A stretch of 64,000 nucleotides of DNA, from positions 1 through 64,000 of the forward strand of contig JAFZGA010000005.1 in the NCBI GenBank assembly GCA_017555585.1, given 5' to 3'. The first letter of the stretch is position 1. Every line of letters starts with the position of its first letter. Positions 25,917-35,115 of the stretch are shown here, piece after piece. A program made the translations under genes and the position numbers. A model generated the notes under the pieces. It did not search any database. It saw only the letters and a list, made by a program, of their open reading frames with translations, and was not told the origin of the DNA. Source of the DNA: Bacteroidaceae bacterium (GTDB taxonomy: Bacteria > Bacteroidota > Bacteroidia > Bacteroidales > Bacteroidaceae).

Positions 25917-26248
25917 CGGATAAGCGAGCGAAAATGCGAAACTTGTTTCGGGATTTTCACAGCGTGAGAAAGATTTTTGAGGATTTCCCCTAAAAGTATG
26001 CAAAAATTCTTCATTCTTGATTTTTTGTATAAATTTGCATGCCCGTAACTGTTAATTTGGTATTGTTAACATAATTTAACAAACGGGGGGGTAAATGGAG
26101 AGCTTTATATATTTTTGCAACGAAAAAGAGGTGGAGCGCTTTGCGCATGCAGTTCAAGGGGATTCGCTTTGTGCCATGCTTGCGCCGTTTCTGTAACAAC
26201 TGTAGAGTTTTTCCGATTACTTCTGTATTAATATAAAGGTATTCTATC
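25917..26248 (+). promoter_or_regulatory. Gap upstream of the ABC exporter with candidate -7 elements
   Basis: No gene is seen. Two plus-strand TAnnTTTGC matches occur, TAAATTTGC at 26030-26038 and TATTTTTGC at 26110-26118, neither with a good TTG 20 bases before it. Between them, GTTAAC and TTAAC repeats (26050-26080) give short dyads that a regulator might bind. The ABC gene starts at 26249. Confidence 0.4.
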
Positions 26249-27169
26249 ATGGATTTGATAAAGATTGAAAATGTAACGAAGAGATTTGCCAATCATGTGG
26301 CACTCGACGATGTCTCGCTCTCAATCCCCGAAGGTTCTATCTATGGCCTTTTGGGGCCTAACGGTGCGGGAAAGACAACGCTTCTGCGTATAATTAACCG
26401 TATAATCGCGCCTGATAGTGGGCGAGTATTGTTCAATGGTTGCGAGATGAGTGACGACGATGTCTATCGCATCGGTTATATGCCCGAGGAACGTGGCCTT
26501 TATAAGAAGATGAAGGTGGGCGAACAGGCGGTTTTCTTTGCGCGTCTTAAAGGTCTTTCGTGCAAGGAGGCTACATCAAAGTTGAAGATGTGGTTCGAGA
26601 AGTTCGGTATTGAGGAGTGGTGGAACAAAAGTGTAGGTGAGCTCTCTAAGGGTATGGCACAGAAGGTTCAGTTCATTGCAACTGTTTTGCATGAACCTAA
26701 GTTGCTCATTTTTGATGAGCCTTTTTCGGGCTTTGACCCTATAAATGCTAATCTTCTCAAAAAGGAGATTCTTGAACTGCGCGACAAAGGTGCTACGATA
26801 ATTTTCTCTACCCATAATATGGGTTCGGTTGAGGAGGTGTGCGATCATATAACGCTGATCGATAAATCAAAGAACATCCTTTCTGGCAATGTCGACGCTA
26901 TACGTCGCAAGCATGGTGCCAACATCTTTGAACTTGATTTCCGTGGCACAGAAAAGGAACTTCTTGCAGCTCTTGATGGCTGTTGTGAGGTGATGTCCGT
27001 TTCTACATCACCGGTTGGATTCAACAAGGTGAAGATACATGTTGCCGACGATGCCGATTTGCGTGGTGTGATAGCGAAAGCAAATGAAAGTGTAGAACTC
27101 CGCTCTTTCTGTGAGATAATACCGTCTATGAACGATATATTTGTCCGTGCGGTAAACGGTAATCTGTAA
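26249..27169 (+). CDS. ABC transporter ATP-binding protein
   Basis: A 306-residue ATPase of the ABC-2 exporter class (NatA-like). Walker A is GPNGAGKTTLL (about residues 36-46), the signature LSKGMAQKVQ, Walker B LLIFDEPFSGFD and the switch histidine IIFSTHNM. The C-terminal 80 residues form the DUF4162-type tail usual in this class. It is followed 12 bases later by its permease, so the pair forms one transporter. The cargo is unknown; NatAB relatives export sodium or drugs. Confidence 0.93.
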   Translation: MDLIKIENVTKRFANHVALDDVSLSIPEGSIYGLLGPNGAGKTTLLRIINRIIAPDSGRVLFNGCEMSDDDVYRIGYMPEERGLYKKMKVGEQAVFFARLKGLSCKEATSKLKMWFEKFGIEEWWNKSVGELSKGMAQKVQFIATVLHEPKLLIFDEPFSGFDPINANLLKKEILELRDKGATIIFSTHNMGSVEEVCDHITLIDKSKNILSGNVDAIRRKHGANIFELDFRGTEKELLAALDGCCEVMSVSTSPVGFNKVKIHVADDADLRGVIAKANESVELRSFCEIIPSMNDIFVRAVNGNL

Positions 27170-27181
27170 TATCTAAAGCAT

Positions 27182-28498
27182 ATGATCATGAAAAACAAGA
27201 TAGGTATAATAATTGGCAGGGAATTCAACGAGCGTGTACGTAAAAAGTCGTTTATCATTACAACCCTGCTTACTCCGGTGCTAATGATAGCCTTGATGAT
27301 GGCTCCTGTGCTGATGACACTATATTCCGAGGGTGAAGAAAAGGTTGTTATGGTGGTCGACGAGAGCAATGTTGTGGCTCCATCGCTGATAAGTACTCCC
27401 GAGGTGAAATTTGAGTCTACACCTCTTCCTATAGATGTGGCTATGCATGAGCATACAGGCTGTTTTGCTATACTGCATATTGATAAGGATATTCTTGAGA
27501 ATCCTAATGGTGTGCGTTTTTATACAAACGGTTCCACATCGATAGGCCTTGAACATAATGTGGTTACACAGATAGAGACGATTCTCCAGAACGAGAAACT
27601 TAAGATGTACGATATAGGAAACCTGCAGGATATACTTGCAAGTGTAAAGACCGATGTCAATATGCAGTCCTATAAGAACAGTGCCAATGGTGGTGAGGAG
27701 GCTGAAACATCGTCGTCTGTCGTGGCGACAGTGCTTGCCTATATACTAAGCTTTGTGCTATATATGTTCTTGCTGATATACGGTTCTATGGTTATGCAAT
27801 CGGTTATAGAGGAAAAGAACAACCGCGTGCTTGAGGTTATGGTATCTTCGGTACGTCCTTTTGAGATGATGATGGGTAAGATACTCGGTGTCGCGTGCGT
27901 GGCGGTACTTCAGATAGTCATTTGGTTTTCACTTATAGGCGGTGTTGCATACTTTGTGTTGCCTCATGTGCTCCCGGCTGAGTTGCTTGCTACTATTGAA
28001 CTGATGAAACAGGGTGCGCCGGCATCGGGTGGTGTGGATATGGATATGTTGCAGGCTATGATGATGCTGACAAACGTGGGTTATGTTCTGAAAGTCCTTG
28101 CATCGCTGCTGGTGTTTGTTGTCGGAGGTTTTCTGCTTTATGCGGCCATGTTTGCTGCTGTAGGCTCGGCTGTAGATACTCCGCAGGACGCCCAACAGTT
28201 GCAGACACCAATAACGTTACCTATTATAATAAGCCTGCTCGTGATGTTGTCTGTCATAAATGACCCTACATCATCTTTGGCTTTCTGGTTCTCGATGGTT
28301 CCGTTTACATCGCCCATTGTAATGATGGCGCGTGTTCCTTATGATATCCCTGCATGGGAAATTGCGGTGTCGATAGCATTGCTGTATATGACATTCTTTG
28401 CTGTGGTGTGGGCAGCTGCGAAGATATATCGTGTGGGAATACTCATGCACGGCAAAAAGCCCGGTTTCAAGGAGTTGTGGCGTTGGATAAGATATTGA
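27182..28498 (+). CDS. ABC-2 type transporter permease
   Basis: A 438-residue membrane partner of the preceding ATPase. One N-terminal membrane helix (about 20-45) is followed by a large extracytoplasmic domain, then about five helices, including a conserved VIEEKNNRVLEVMVSSVRPF coupling segment near residue 215. This layout is that of NatB-type exporters. Either of two nearby ATGs (27182 or 27188, MKNKIGIII) could start it. The CPBP protease gene follows after 8 bases, so all three are likely one operon. Confidence 0.9.
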   Translation: MIMKNKIGIIIGREFNERVRKKSFIITTLLTPVLMIALMMAPVLMTLYSEGEEKVVMVVDESNVVAPSLISTPEVKFESTPLPIDVAMHEHTGCFAILHIDKDILENPNGVRFYTNGSTSIGLEHNVVTQIETILQNEKLKMYDIGNLQDILASVKTDVNMQSYKNSANGGEEAETSSSVVATVLAYILSFVLYMFLLIYGSMVMQSVIEEKNNRVLEVMVSSVRPFEMMMGKILGVACVAVLQIVIWFSLIGGVAYFVLPHVLPAELLATIELMKQGAPASGGVDMDMLQAMMMLTNVGYVLKVLASLLVFVVGGFLLYAAMFAAVGSAVDTPQDAQQLQTPITLPIIISLLVMLSVINDPTSSLAFWFSMVPFTSPIVMMARVPYDIPAWEIAVSIALLYMTFFAVVWAAAKIYRVGILMHGKKPGFKELWRWIRY

Positions 28499-28506
28499 TA
28501 AAAGAT

Positions 28507-29376
28507 ATGGTTATGAAAAATGTATTTAAGACAATAGGCGTTGTAGCATTGTTGCTTGTAGTCTATTTTGTGTTTCAGTCGGTACTGACAGTCATTCCTT
28601 TGGTGGCATATTATATCAAGGATTATGCAACAGGTGCTGTCAGTATGGAGGAGCTGACTTCGATGACATCTGTAAGTGCCGGTGGAGCGATGCCGCCTGC
28701 TGCAGTCACAGCTCTTGCGTGGGGCCTTTTCCTCTCTACGATAGCGATGTTGCTGTTCCTGCATTTTACACGTTTCTACAGGTTCGAGCGCAGCATGTTC
28801 TCTGTGCCGCGCCGTCCACTGGTGCTGTCGGTACTGCTTGTGTTTGCTTCGATGTTCTCGCTGAACGTGTTGGTGCAGTGTTTCTCTTTGGATAATCTGC
28901 TTGAAGTGCAGTTCGATCAGCTTTCGCATACTTTTATCGGTGCGATTGCGATATCGGTTTTCGGCCCATTGCTCGAGGAGGCTCTTTTCCGCGGTGCAAT
29001 ACAGGGGTATATGATGCGCCATTTCAAACCCTGGACGGCTATTGTCTGTTCGGCGTTGATATTCGGTCTGGCACATATGAATCCTGTCCAGATTGTGTAT
29101 GCAACATTGCTCGGAGTGGTTTTCGGTTGGATATACTACCGTACAGGTAGTCTGTTGCCGGTGATCCTCGGTCATGTGCTTAACAACAGCGTTGCGATAA
29201 TAACAATGTTGTTGGGCATGGAGCAGGATAGCAATGCGCCTTTAAGTGATATAGAAAAGACCTATATGGCGGTGGTGTTCGTTGTGGCAACTGTTGTTGC
29301 TGTGCAGCTTGTACGCATGTTGAACAGATCGCTGCCAAAGGTTTCTGCCATGGCAGAGAATGAATGTACGGAATAG
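28507..29376 (+). CDS. CPBP family intramembrane protease (second copy)
   Basis: A 289-residue multi-pass membrane protein. Active-site motifs are LLEEALFRGAIQG (paired Glu and Arg), FGLAHMNP and VILGHVLNNS. The frame is open upstream to 28354 inside the permease gene, but the ATG at 28507 (or 28513, MKNVFKTIGVVALLL) follows the permease stop and begins with a membrane helix, so it is preferred. Placement behind an ABC-2 exporter is a recurrent arrangement for CPBP proteins, which may process or guard against the exported product. It differs in length and sequence from the copy at 4501-5118. Confidence 0.9.
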   Translation: MVMKNVFKTIGVVALLLVVYFVFQSVLTVIPLVAYYIKDYATGAVSMEELTSMTSVSAGGAMPPAAVTALAWGLFLSTIAMLLFLHFTRFYRFERSMFSVPRRPLVLSVLLVFASMFSLNVLVQCFSLDNLLEVQFDQLSHTFIGAIAISVFGPLLEEALFRGAIQGYMMRHFKPWTAIVCSALIFGLAHMNPVQIVYATLLGVVFGWIYYRTGSLLPVILGHVLNNSVAIITMLLGMEQDSNAPLSDIEKTYMAVVFVVATVVAVQLVRMLNRSLPKVSAMAENECTE

Positions 29377-29400
29377 AACCTATTTCGGGGCATGTATAGG

Positions 29401-29431
29401 AAACGGGAAGGTGCTTCCCGTTTTTTTTGTT
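29401..29431 (+). terminator. Terminator after the ABC/CPBP operon
   Basis: Perfect 10-bp stem AAACGGGAAG / CTTCCCGTTT with a 3-base loop and a T run, 25 bases past the stop. The next 280 bases (29432-29713) are AT-rich and show no gene. Confidence 0.9.
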
Positions 29432-29713
29432 ATATATGTATTTTCGGTAAACTTCTTTTGAAAATTTTCAATGAAGTATGGCTGGAACGGCAGATGTATG
29501 CTGCTAAATTTCAGTAATGTTTATCTTTTTTTTAGTAAAAAATGCTGTGAAATCAAAATGTCAAACAAATGTGGAATTGTGTTGACAAATGACGGCTGTT
29601 TTTGATTTTACCTTATGGCGTTTTATGCGTCTTTGTTTGCTTTTTGGCATTTTTGTCAGCGAAAAAGTTGTTAATTTTTATAAAAAACGGCCCTTTTTGC
29701 CCTTTTTTTGCCC

Positions 29714-29737
29714 AATTAAAGAAATTTTTCTTTAATT
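29714..29737. repeat. Palindrome at the pckA promoter
   Basis: AATTAAAGAAA (29714-29724) and its exact complement at 29727-29737 form a 24-base dyad that ends 3 bases before the -33 element of the pckA promoter. The position suits a transcription factor binding site. Confidence 0.5.
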
Positions 29738-29739
29738 AG

Positions 29740-29772
29740 TTTGAGTTATTAAGCAAAAAGATATATATTTGC
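29740..29772 (+). promoter_or_regulatory. Promoter for pckA
   Basis: TTTG at 29740-29743, exactly 20 bases, then TATATTTGC at 29764-29772: a full consensus Bacteroidota promoter. The transcript should start near 29778, giving a leader of about 90 bases before the ATG at 29868. Confidence 0.8.
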
Positions 29773-29867
29773 ACTTGGAGAACTTCGGCAAGTTGGCGTA
29801 ATATGCCTGCTGAGGTTTGGGATGTGATAAAAAAGAGTATTAACTAATAATTTATTTTTTTAGAATT

Positions 29868-31469
29868 ATGGCACAAATAGATCTTACCAAGTATGGTATT
29901 TCCGGTGCAGTGGAGATTCTCCACAATCCTTCTTACGAGCAGCTTTTTGCTGAGGAGACAAAGCCCGGTCTTGAAGGTTTCGAAGTAGGTCAGGTTACAG
30001 AACTTGGCGCAGTAAACGTAATGACAGGTGTTTACACAGGTCGTTCACCTAAGGATAAGTTCATCGTTAAGGATGCAACTTCTGAGAACACTGTATGGTG
30101 GACTTCTGAGGAGTACAAGAACGACAACAAGCCTGTTACAACTGAGGCTTGGAACGTTTTGAAGGAAATCGCTACAAAGGAACTTTCTAACAAGAGATTG
30201 TTCGTTGTTGACGCATTCTGCGGTGCTAACCCTGCTACACGTCTTAAGGTACGTTTCATCATGGAGGTTGCTTGGCAGGCTCACTTCGTAACAAATATGT
30301 TCATCCGTCCTACAGCTGAGGAGCTTGAGTCATTCGGCGAGCCTGATTTCGTTGTTTACAACGCTTCTAAGGCTGCAGTTGAGAACTACAAGGAGCTTGG
30401 TTTGAACTCAGAGACAGCAGTTGTATTCAACTTGACATCTAAGGAGCAGATCATCCTCAACACATGGTATGGTGGTGAGATGAAGAAAGGTATGTTCTCA
30501 ATGATGAACTACTACTTGCCTCTCCAGGGTATCGCTTCAATGCACTGCTCTGCAAACACTAACGAGAAGGGCGAGACAGCTATCTTCTTCGGTTTGTCAG
30601 GTACAGGTAAGACAACTCTTTCAACTGATCCAAAGCGTATGCTTATCGGTGACGACGAGCACGGTTGGGATGACGACTCTGTATTCAACTTCGAGGGTGG
30701 TTGCTACGCAAAGGTTATCAACCTTGACAAGGAGAGCGAGCCAGACATCTTCAACGCTATCAAGCGTGATGCACTTCTTGAGAACGTGACAGTTGATGCT
30801 AACGGCAAGATCGACTTCACTGACAAGAGCGTTACAGAGAACACTCGCGTATCTTACCCAATCAACCACATCAACAACATCAAGCCAGGTTCAATGGCTG
30901 CTCCTGCAAAGAAGGTTATCTTCTTGTCAGCTGATGCATTCGGTGTGTTGCCTCCAGTATCTATCTTGAATCCTGAGCAGACACAGTACTACTTCCTCAG
31001 CGGTTTCACAGCTAAGTTGGCTGGTACAGAGCGCGGTATCACTGAGCCTACTCCTACATTCTCAGCTTGCTTCGGTGCTGCATTCTTGAGCTTGCACCCA
31101 ACAAAGTACGGTGAGGAGTTGGTTAAGAAGATGGAGAAGAACGGTGCTAAGGCATACCTCGTTAACACAGGTTGGAACGGTACCGGCAAGCGTATCTCTA
31201 TCAAGGATACACGTGGTATCATCGACGCTATCCTCGATGGCTCAATCGATACAGCTCCTACAAAGGTTATCCCACACTTCGACTTTGTTGTTCCAACAGA
31301 GTTGCCAGGTGTTGATCCTGCTATCCTTGACCCACGCGACACTTATGCTGACGCAGCTCAGTGGGAAGAGAAGGCACTTGACTTGGCTGGTCGTTTCATC
31401 AAGAACTTCACCAAGTACACAGGTAACGAGGCTGGTAAGGCTCTTGTTGCTGCAGGTCCAAAGCTCTAA
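29868..31469 (+). CDS. pckA: Phosphoenolpyruvate carboxykinase (ATP)
   Basis: Interconverts oxaloacetate and PEP with ATP/ADP. In Bacteroidales it often runs toward oxaloacetate, feeding succinate fermentation. 533 residues, full length. The nucleotide-binding loop is [13 protein letters not shown] (about 245-257), followed by [23 protein letters not shown] with metal-binding Asp and catalytic residues. [12 protein letters not shown] is the substrate arginine region. Codon use is strikingly biased (AAC, AAG, GGT, GCT) compared with neighbours, as expected for a very abundant protein. A consensus promoter and a strong terminator mark it as a single-gene unit. Confidence 0.98.
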   Translation: MAQIDLTKYGISGAVEILHNPSYEQLFAEETKPGLEGFEVGQVTELGAVNVMTGVYTGRSPKDKFIVKDATSENTVWWTSEEYKNDNKPVTTEAWNVLKEIATKELSNKRLFVVDAFCGANPATRLKVRFIMEVAWQAHFVTNMFIRPTAEELESFGEPDFVVYNASKAAVENYKELGLNSETAVVFNLTSKEQIILNTWYGGEMKKGMFSMMNYYLPLQGIASMHCSANTNEKGETAIFFGLSGTGKTTLSTDPKRMLIGDDEHGWDDDSVFNFEGGCYAKVINLDKESEPDIFNAIKRDALLENVTVDANGKIDFTDKSVTENTRVSYPINHINNIKPGSMAAPAKKVIFLSADAFGVLPPVSILNPEQTQYYFLSGFTAKLAGTERGITEPTPTFSACFGAAFLSLHPTKYGEELVKKMEKNGAKAYLVNTGWNGTGKRISIKDTRGIIDAILDGSIDTAPTKVIPHFDFVVPTELPGVDPAILDPRDTYADAAQWEEKALDLAGRFIKNFTKYTGNEAGKALVAAGPKL

Positions 31470-31491
31470 TAATCGCTTAAACCTAAATACG

Positions 31492-31525
31492 GCGTCTGCT
31501 CCTTGTGGAGCAGACGCTTTTTTTG
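31492..31525 (+). terminator. Terminator after pckA
   Basis: Perfect 11-bp stem GCGTCTGCTCC / GGAGCAGACGC with a TTGT loop and seven Ts, 22 bases past the stop. Confidence 0.92.
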
Positions 31526-31598
31526 TAACATGTAGTAGGGATGGTGTGCAGCGTATGCCCTTTGATGTAATTGCAAATGATGCTATTCTGCTATTTTT

Positions 31599-31630
31599 TT
31601 TGTATAATGAGCAATAAAGTTGTACTTTTA
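31599..31630 (+). promoter_or_regulatory. Promoter for the YqaE peptide and methyltransferase
   Basis: TTTG at 31599-31602, 20 bases, then TACTTTTA at 31623-31630, one base off TAnnTTTG. The small ORF starts about 33 bases later. Confidence 0.6.
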
Positions 31631-31662
31631 TACCCGCAAACACAAACTTAAAATTTTGAATA

Positions 31663-31815
31663 ATGTCTTTGATAAGAGTAATATTGGCGATATTCTTTCC
31701 GCCACTTGCAGTTGTTGACAGAGGTTGCGGTTCATTCTTGATAGTTCTTCTTTTGACTATTTGTGGCTGGGTACCGGGAGTTATCGGTGCATTGGTCATT
31801 CTAAACAAGGATTGA
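31663..31815 (+). CDS. YqaE/Pmp3-family small membrane protein
   Basis: A 50-residue hydrophobic peptide starting MSLIRVILAIFFPPLAVVDR. It matches the YqaE/Pmp3 family: two membrane helices joined by a short hydrophilic turn, with the family-typical ILAIFFPPLAV in the first helix and CGWVPGVIGALVIL in the second. The yeast and plant relatives affect membrane potential and salt tolerance; the bacterial role is unclear. It follows a promoter and ends 5 bases before the methyltransferase ATG, so the two are probably co-transcribed. It is easily missed because of its size and because the methyltransferase frame stays open across it. Confidence 0.88.
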   Translation: MSLIRVILAIFFPPLAVVDRGCGSFLIVLLLTICGWVPGVIGALVILNKD

Positions 31816-31820
31816 GAGCG

Positions 31821-32996
31821 ATGCTTGATTCTGCAACCAAAGAATTTATAGAACAACACCGTAACGATGATGTACGCATGCTCGCGCTTCAGGCTAAGCG
31901 TTATCCAACTGTGGATATGCGTGAGGCTGTTGCGCAGATAGAGGGGTGGCAACAGGCTTGTGAGAAACTTCCTGCATGGGCAGATACTGCAGGTATTGTA
32001 TACCCACCAAAAATATCCATGGAGCAGTGTTCGAGTGAACAGACTGCAAAATATAAGGCTACATTGGTTGTCGGTGGCAAATTTGCCGATATGACCGGTG
32101 GGTTCGGTATCGATTTTAGCTACATCTGCCGTGGATTTGAGCAAGCATTCTATATTGAGCGCAACGAGAAACTTTGTGATATAGCACGTTGCAACTTCTC
32201 TCTTTTAGGTCTTGATCATGTTCAGGTGGTGAATGGTAACAGCGAGGAACAGCTTGCGTCGTTGCCGCAACTCGATTGGATATTCGTTGACCCGGCACGC
32301 CGCGACGGCGACGGCCGTAAGGTGGTGGCACTCTCCGATTGTGAACCCGATGTGGTGGAGCTGGAAAATGTTATGTTGGATAAGGCAGCCAATGTAATGG
32401 TCAAATGCTCTCCCATGTTGGATATAACTCTTGCATGCCGTCAATTGAAGAGCGTTGCAGCTATACATGTGGTGGCAGTGAACAACGAATGCAAGGAGCT
32501 TCTCTTTGTCCTTAAACGCGGTCAGGCCGGTGCATTATCCATAAATTGTGTGAATATTCTTAAGGAGGGAATACAGAAGTTTGTTTTTACACAGGCCGAT
32601 GAGGCTTGCTCTGCTGTTACTTACTCCGCAGAGGTTGGCAAGTATCTGTATGAACCCAATTCTGCAATTCAAAAGGCCGGTTGTTCGCGTGTGCTTGCCG
32701 AGTGTTTTGGTGTGGACAAACTGCACCCTAACAGTCAATTGTATACAGCCGCAATGCTTATTGACGATTTCCCTGGGCGTGTATTCGAGGTGGTTGCGGT
32801 GTATGGCTTCTCAAAGGCTGAGATAAAAAAGGTTCAGGCTCTGCAAAAGGCGAATATAACTGTGCGTAATTTCCCTGAGAGCGTACAGCAGCTCCGCAAA
32901 CGCCTGAAGCTGTCCGATGGTGGCGACAATTATATTTTTGCAACAACCCTCGCCGATGAACGTAAGGTTCTGGTGATATGCAAAAAGGAGAAATAG
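31821..32996 (+). CDS. SAM-dependent methyltransferase with THUMP-like C-terminus
   Basis: A 391-residue protein with a class I methyltransferase core: motif I is FADMTGGFGIDFSYI (near residue 100), followed by YIERNEKLCDIA and the catalytic-region WIFVDPARRDGDGRK. The C-terminal 100 residues resemble the THUMP-like domain found on such proteins in Bacteroidota. RNA is the likely substrate, but the target base is unknown. The frame is open upstream to 31725, yet that region encodes the YqaE peptide in another frame, so the ATG at 31821 (MLDSATKEFIEQHRND) is chosen. Its stop codon lies inside the terminator stem. Confidence 0.82.
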   Translation: MLDSATKEFIEQHRNDDVRMLALQAKRYPTVDMREAVAQIEGWQQACEKLPAWADTAGIVYPPKISMEQCSSEQTAKYKATLVVGGKFADMTGGFGIDFSYICRGFEQAFYIERNEKLCDIARCNFSLLGLDHVQVVNGNSEEQLASLPQLDWIFVDPARRDGDGRKVVALSDCEPDVVELENVMLDKAANVMVKCSPMLDITLACRQLKSVAAIHVVAVNNECKELLFVLKRGQAGALSINCVNILKEGIQKFVFTQADEACSAVTYSAEVGKYLYEPNSAIQKAGCSRVLAECFGVDKLHPNSQLYTAAMLIDDFPGRVFEVVAVYGFSKAEIKKVQALQKANITVRNFPESVQQLRKRLKLSDGGDNYIFATTLADERKVLVICKKEK

Positions 32997-33019
32997 ACCA
33001 GTCTATTTCTCCATATTTT
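32987..33019 (+). terminator. Terminator overlapping the methyltransferase stop
   Basis: Perfect 12-bp stem GGAGAAATAGAC / GTCTATTTCTCC with a 2-base loop. The TAG stop at 32994-32996 is in the 5' arm, and a T run follows. Confidence 0.8.
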
Positions 33020-33069
33020 TTGATGCAAAATTATGTCACGTTGCATCTAAGAAAGTATTCGTTTTGCCA

Positions 33070-34656
33070 TTATTTCTGCATCAACTTTCCGAAATTCTTC
33101 TCTTTAACGAGCTCATATGCTTTAAGGAACATGTCGTTGCTCTTGTTGTATATCTGCATGAACTCTTCCATATCCCAAATGTCGCGAGCTATCAGGTTCT
33201 TGAGCTGTTGCTTTATTTCCGGCAACGATTTCTGATACTCCTCTTCGCCACCCTCCAGTTTCACGTTGTCCTGTTCGCTCTGTTCACGAAGCAGGTTCAT
33301 GAATGTCTCGTCAACCTCGAAGCGTTTGTCGAAATCGTTGATGTCGCGATACTCCTTGACAATCTCTTCCCTGTGTGTGTCAAGGTATTTGAGCGAAGCC
33401 TGTATTATACTGCCTTTTGCGGCAAGAGAACGGTGGTACTTTGTGTATTTGAGTGTGTCAAGCGCAACAAAATAGTCGGGCATGATACCGCCACCGCCAT
33501 ATACGGGGCGGCCAAGACGTTTGGTATATGTCTTCAATGAGTCTGGGAAGTGTATGCTGTCGGCGCTTGTAAGTTCTCCGCTGTTATAGCGTTGCATGAG
33601 GTCGTTTTCATACTTTATCGAGTCATTGTCATAAGGCTTCTGTATGCATCGTCCTGTAGGGGTGTAGTAACGTGCGATGGTCAATCGTATCATTGAGCCG
33701 TCAGGCAAGTTGAACGGACGCTGAACAAGGCCTTTACCGAAGCTACGTCGTCCTACAATCAAGCCTCTGTCCCAATCCTGAACCGCGCCGGCAAGAATCT
33801 CCGACGCCGAAGCCGATGTCTCGTCAACAATTACAACAAGGTTACCTTTGAGGAATCGGCCTTTGCCCTTAGACATATATTCATATCGTGGGTTGCTTCT
33901 GCCCTCGGTATATACGACGAGTTTGTTCTCCTCTATAAGTTCGCTTACAATGTCGACAGCTGCATTCAGGTAACCTCCACCGTTGCCCTCAAGGTCTATT
34001 ATGAGGTTCTTCATGCCTAATGCATTCAGCGAATCGAGCTTTGATGCAAACTCCTCATGTGTCTTGGCACCGAACGATGTGATTCGTATGTAGCCGTTCT
34101 TTTTGTCAATCATGTATGCGGCATCGACAGTCTTTGTAGAGATGTCGTCACGTACAAGATTGAATTCAAGCAGTCGCTCTATTCCTCTACGGCGAACACC
34201 GATCTTTACTTCAGATCCTTTTGCTCCACGCAGGCGTGACATGATATCGCCACGTTCCATCTTTACTCCTGCAATGATGGTGTCGTTCACTGTCACTATT
34301 CTGTCACCGGCAAGTATTCCGGCACGCTCCGACGGGCCGTTCTTTGTTGTTTGTATGACATACAGTGTGTCCGAAACTATGTTGAACTGTATGCCGATAC
34401 CGCTGAAACTGCCTTGCATCTGTTCCATCAGTGCCTTGGTCTCTTTGGCATCGGTGTATGTGGAGTGGGGGTCAAGCTCTTTGAGCATGGCCTTGATTCC
34501 GGTCTCTGTGATTTTGTTGTTGTCGGTATCGTCGACATAGAAACGGGAAATGATGTTGCTGGTGTACATAAGTTTGATTATGTACTCAGGCATCTCCTGT
34601 GCTTTGCTTGCAACGGTAAGCGAAAGCACTGCAATAAATATCAATAGCTTCTTCAT
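33070..34656 (-). CDS. S41 family carboxy-terminal processing protease
   Basis: A 528-residue exported serine protease of the CtpA/Prc type that trims or degrades envelope proteins. A signal peptide (MKKLLIFIAVLSLTVASKAQ) is followed by an N-terminal helical region, a PDZ domain (about 80-165, GIGIQFNIVSDTLYV ... AGILAGDRIVTVND), and the protease core. The catalytic serine is S285 in DETSASASEI, and the lysine is K308 in GRRSFGKGL. About 100 residues follow the core. It is last in a minus-strand run after coaD (15-base gap). Confidence 0.95.
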   Translation of the reverse strand: MKKLLIFIAVLSLTVASKAQEMPEYIIKLMYTSNIISRFYVDDTDNNKITETGIKAMLKELDPHSTYTDAKETKALMEQMQGSFSGIGIQFNIVSDTLYVIQTTKNGPSERAGILAGDRIVTVNDTIIAGVKMERGDIMSRLRGAKGSEVKIGVRRRGIERLLEFNLVRDDISTKTVDAAYMIDKKNGYIRITSFGAKTHEEFASKLDSLNALGMKNLIIDLEGNGGGYLNAAVDIVSELIEENKLVVYTEGRSNPRYEYMSKGKGRFLKGNLVVIVDETSASASEILAGAVQDWDRGLIVGRRSFGKGLVQRPFNLPDGSMIRLTIARYYTPTGRCIQKPYDNDSIKYENDLMQRYNSGELTSADSIHFPDSLKTYTKRLGRPVYGGGGIMPDYFVALDTLKYTKYHRSLAAKGSIIQASLKYLDTHREEIVKEYRDINDFDKRFEVDETFMNLLREQSEQDNVKLEGGEEEYQKSLPEIKQQLKNLIARDIWDMEEFMQIYNKSNDMFLKAYELVKEKNFGKLMQK

Positions 34657-34671
34657 ATATTAATGGTTAAA

Positions 34672-35112
34672 TTAAGGCAGGAACTCTGACACGTCCTTGC
34701 CGTATGTTATCAATTCACGTACAATACTGCTGCTTGTTGATGTGTGTTCGGGTTCGCTTATAAGCAACACGGTCTCTATTCCGCCCAATCGCAGGTTCAC
34801 GTCTGCAATCTCGCGTTCATATTCAAAATCTTTAGTACTGCGTACTCCACGCAATAGCACGCCTGCACCGACCTCTTTGGCAAAATCCATTGTCAGGCAG
34901 TTATAGACCTTCACTTCGACTCGTGTTTCGTCGGCAAAAACCTTCTCTATTGCCTTTGTGCGCTCTTCGACTGAAAACATGCATTTCTTGCCTGAGTTTG
35001 TTCCGATACCGATGATAATCTTGTCGAACATCGGCAACGCACGCTTTACAATGGAGTAATGTCCGATGGTGAATGGATCAAATGTGCCTGCGAAAAGTGC
35101 TGTCCTTGCCAT
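34672..35112 (-). CDS. coaD: Phosphopantetheine adenylyltransferase
   Basis: Fourth step of coenzyme A synthesis: joins 4'-phosphopantetheine and ATP to form dephospho-CoA. 146 residues, slightly short for the family. The nucleotidyl-transferase motif TFDPFTIGH (H18) and the C-terminal TSTSSSIVREL are both intact, as is LLRGVRSTKDFEYE, the phosphopantetheine contact region. It follows parE with a 3-base gap, so it is translationally close to it. The product supplies the arm for the acyl carrier protein at 16498. Confidence 0.96.
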   Translation of the reverse strand: MARTALFAGTFDPFTIGHYSIVKRALPMFDKIIIGIGTNSGKKCMFSVEERTKAIEKVFADETRVEVKVYNCLTMDFAKEVGAGVLLRGVRSTKDFEYEREIADVNLRLGGIETVLLISEPEHTSTSSSIVRELITYGKDVSEFLP

Positions 35113-35115
35113 GTG

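Noticed and set aside
31242..32144. 300-codon minus-strand frame crossing the end of pckA and the start of the methyltransferase
   Set aside because: Antisense to two real genes and across a terminator; no domain.
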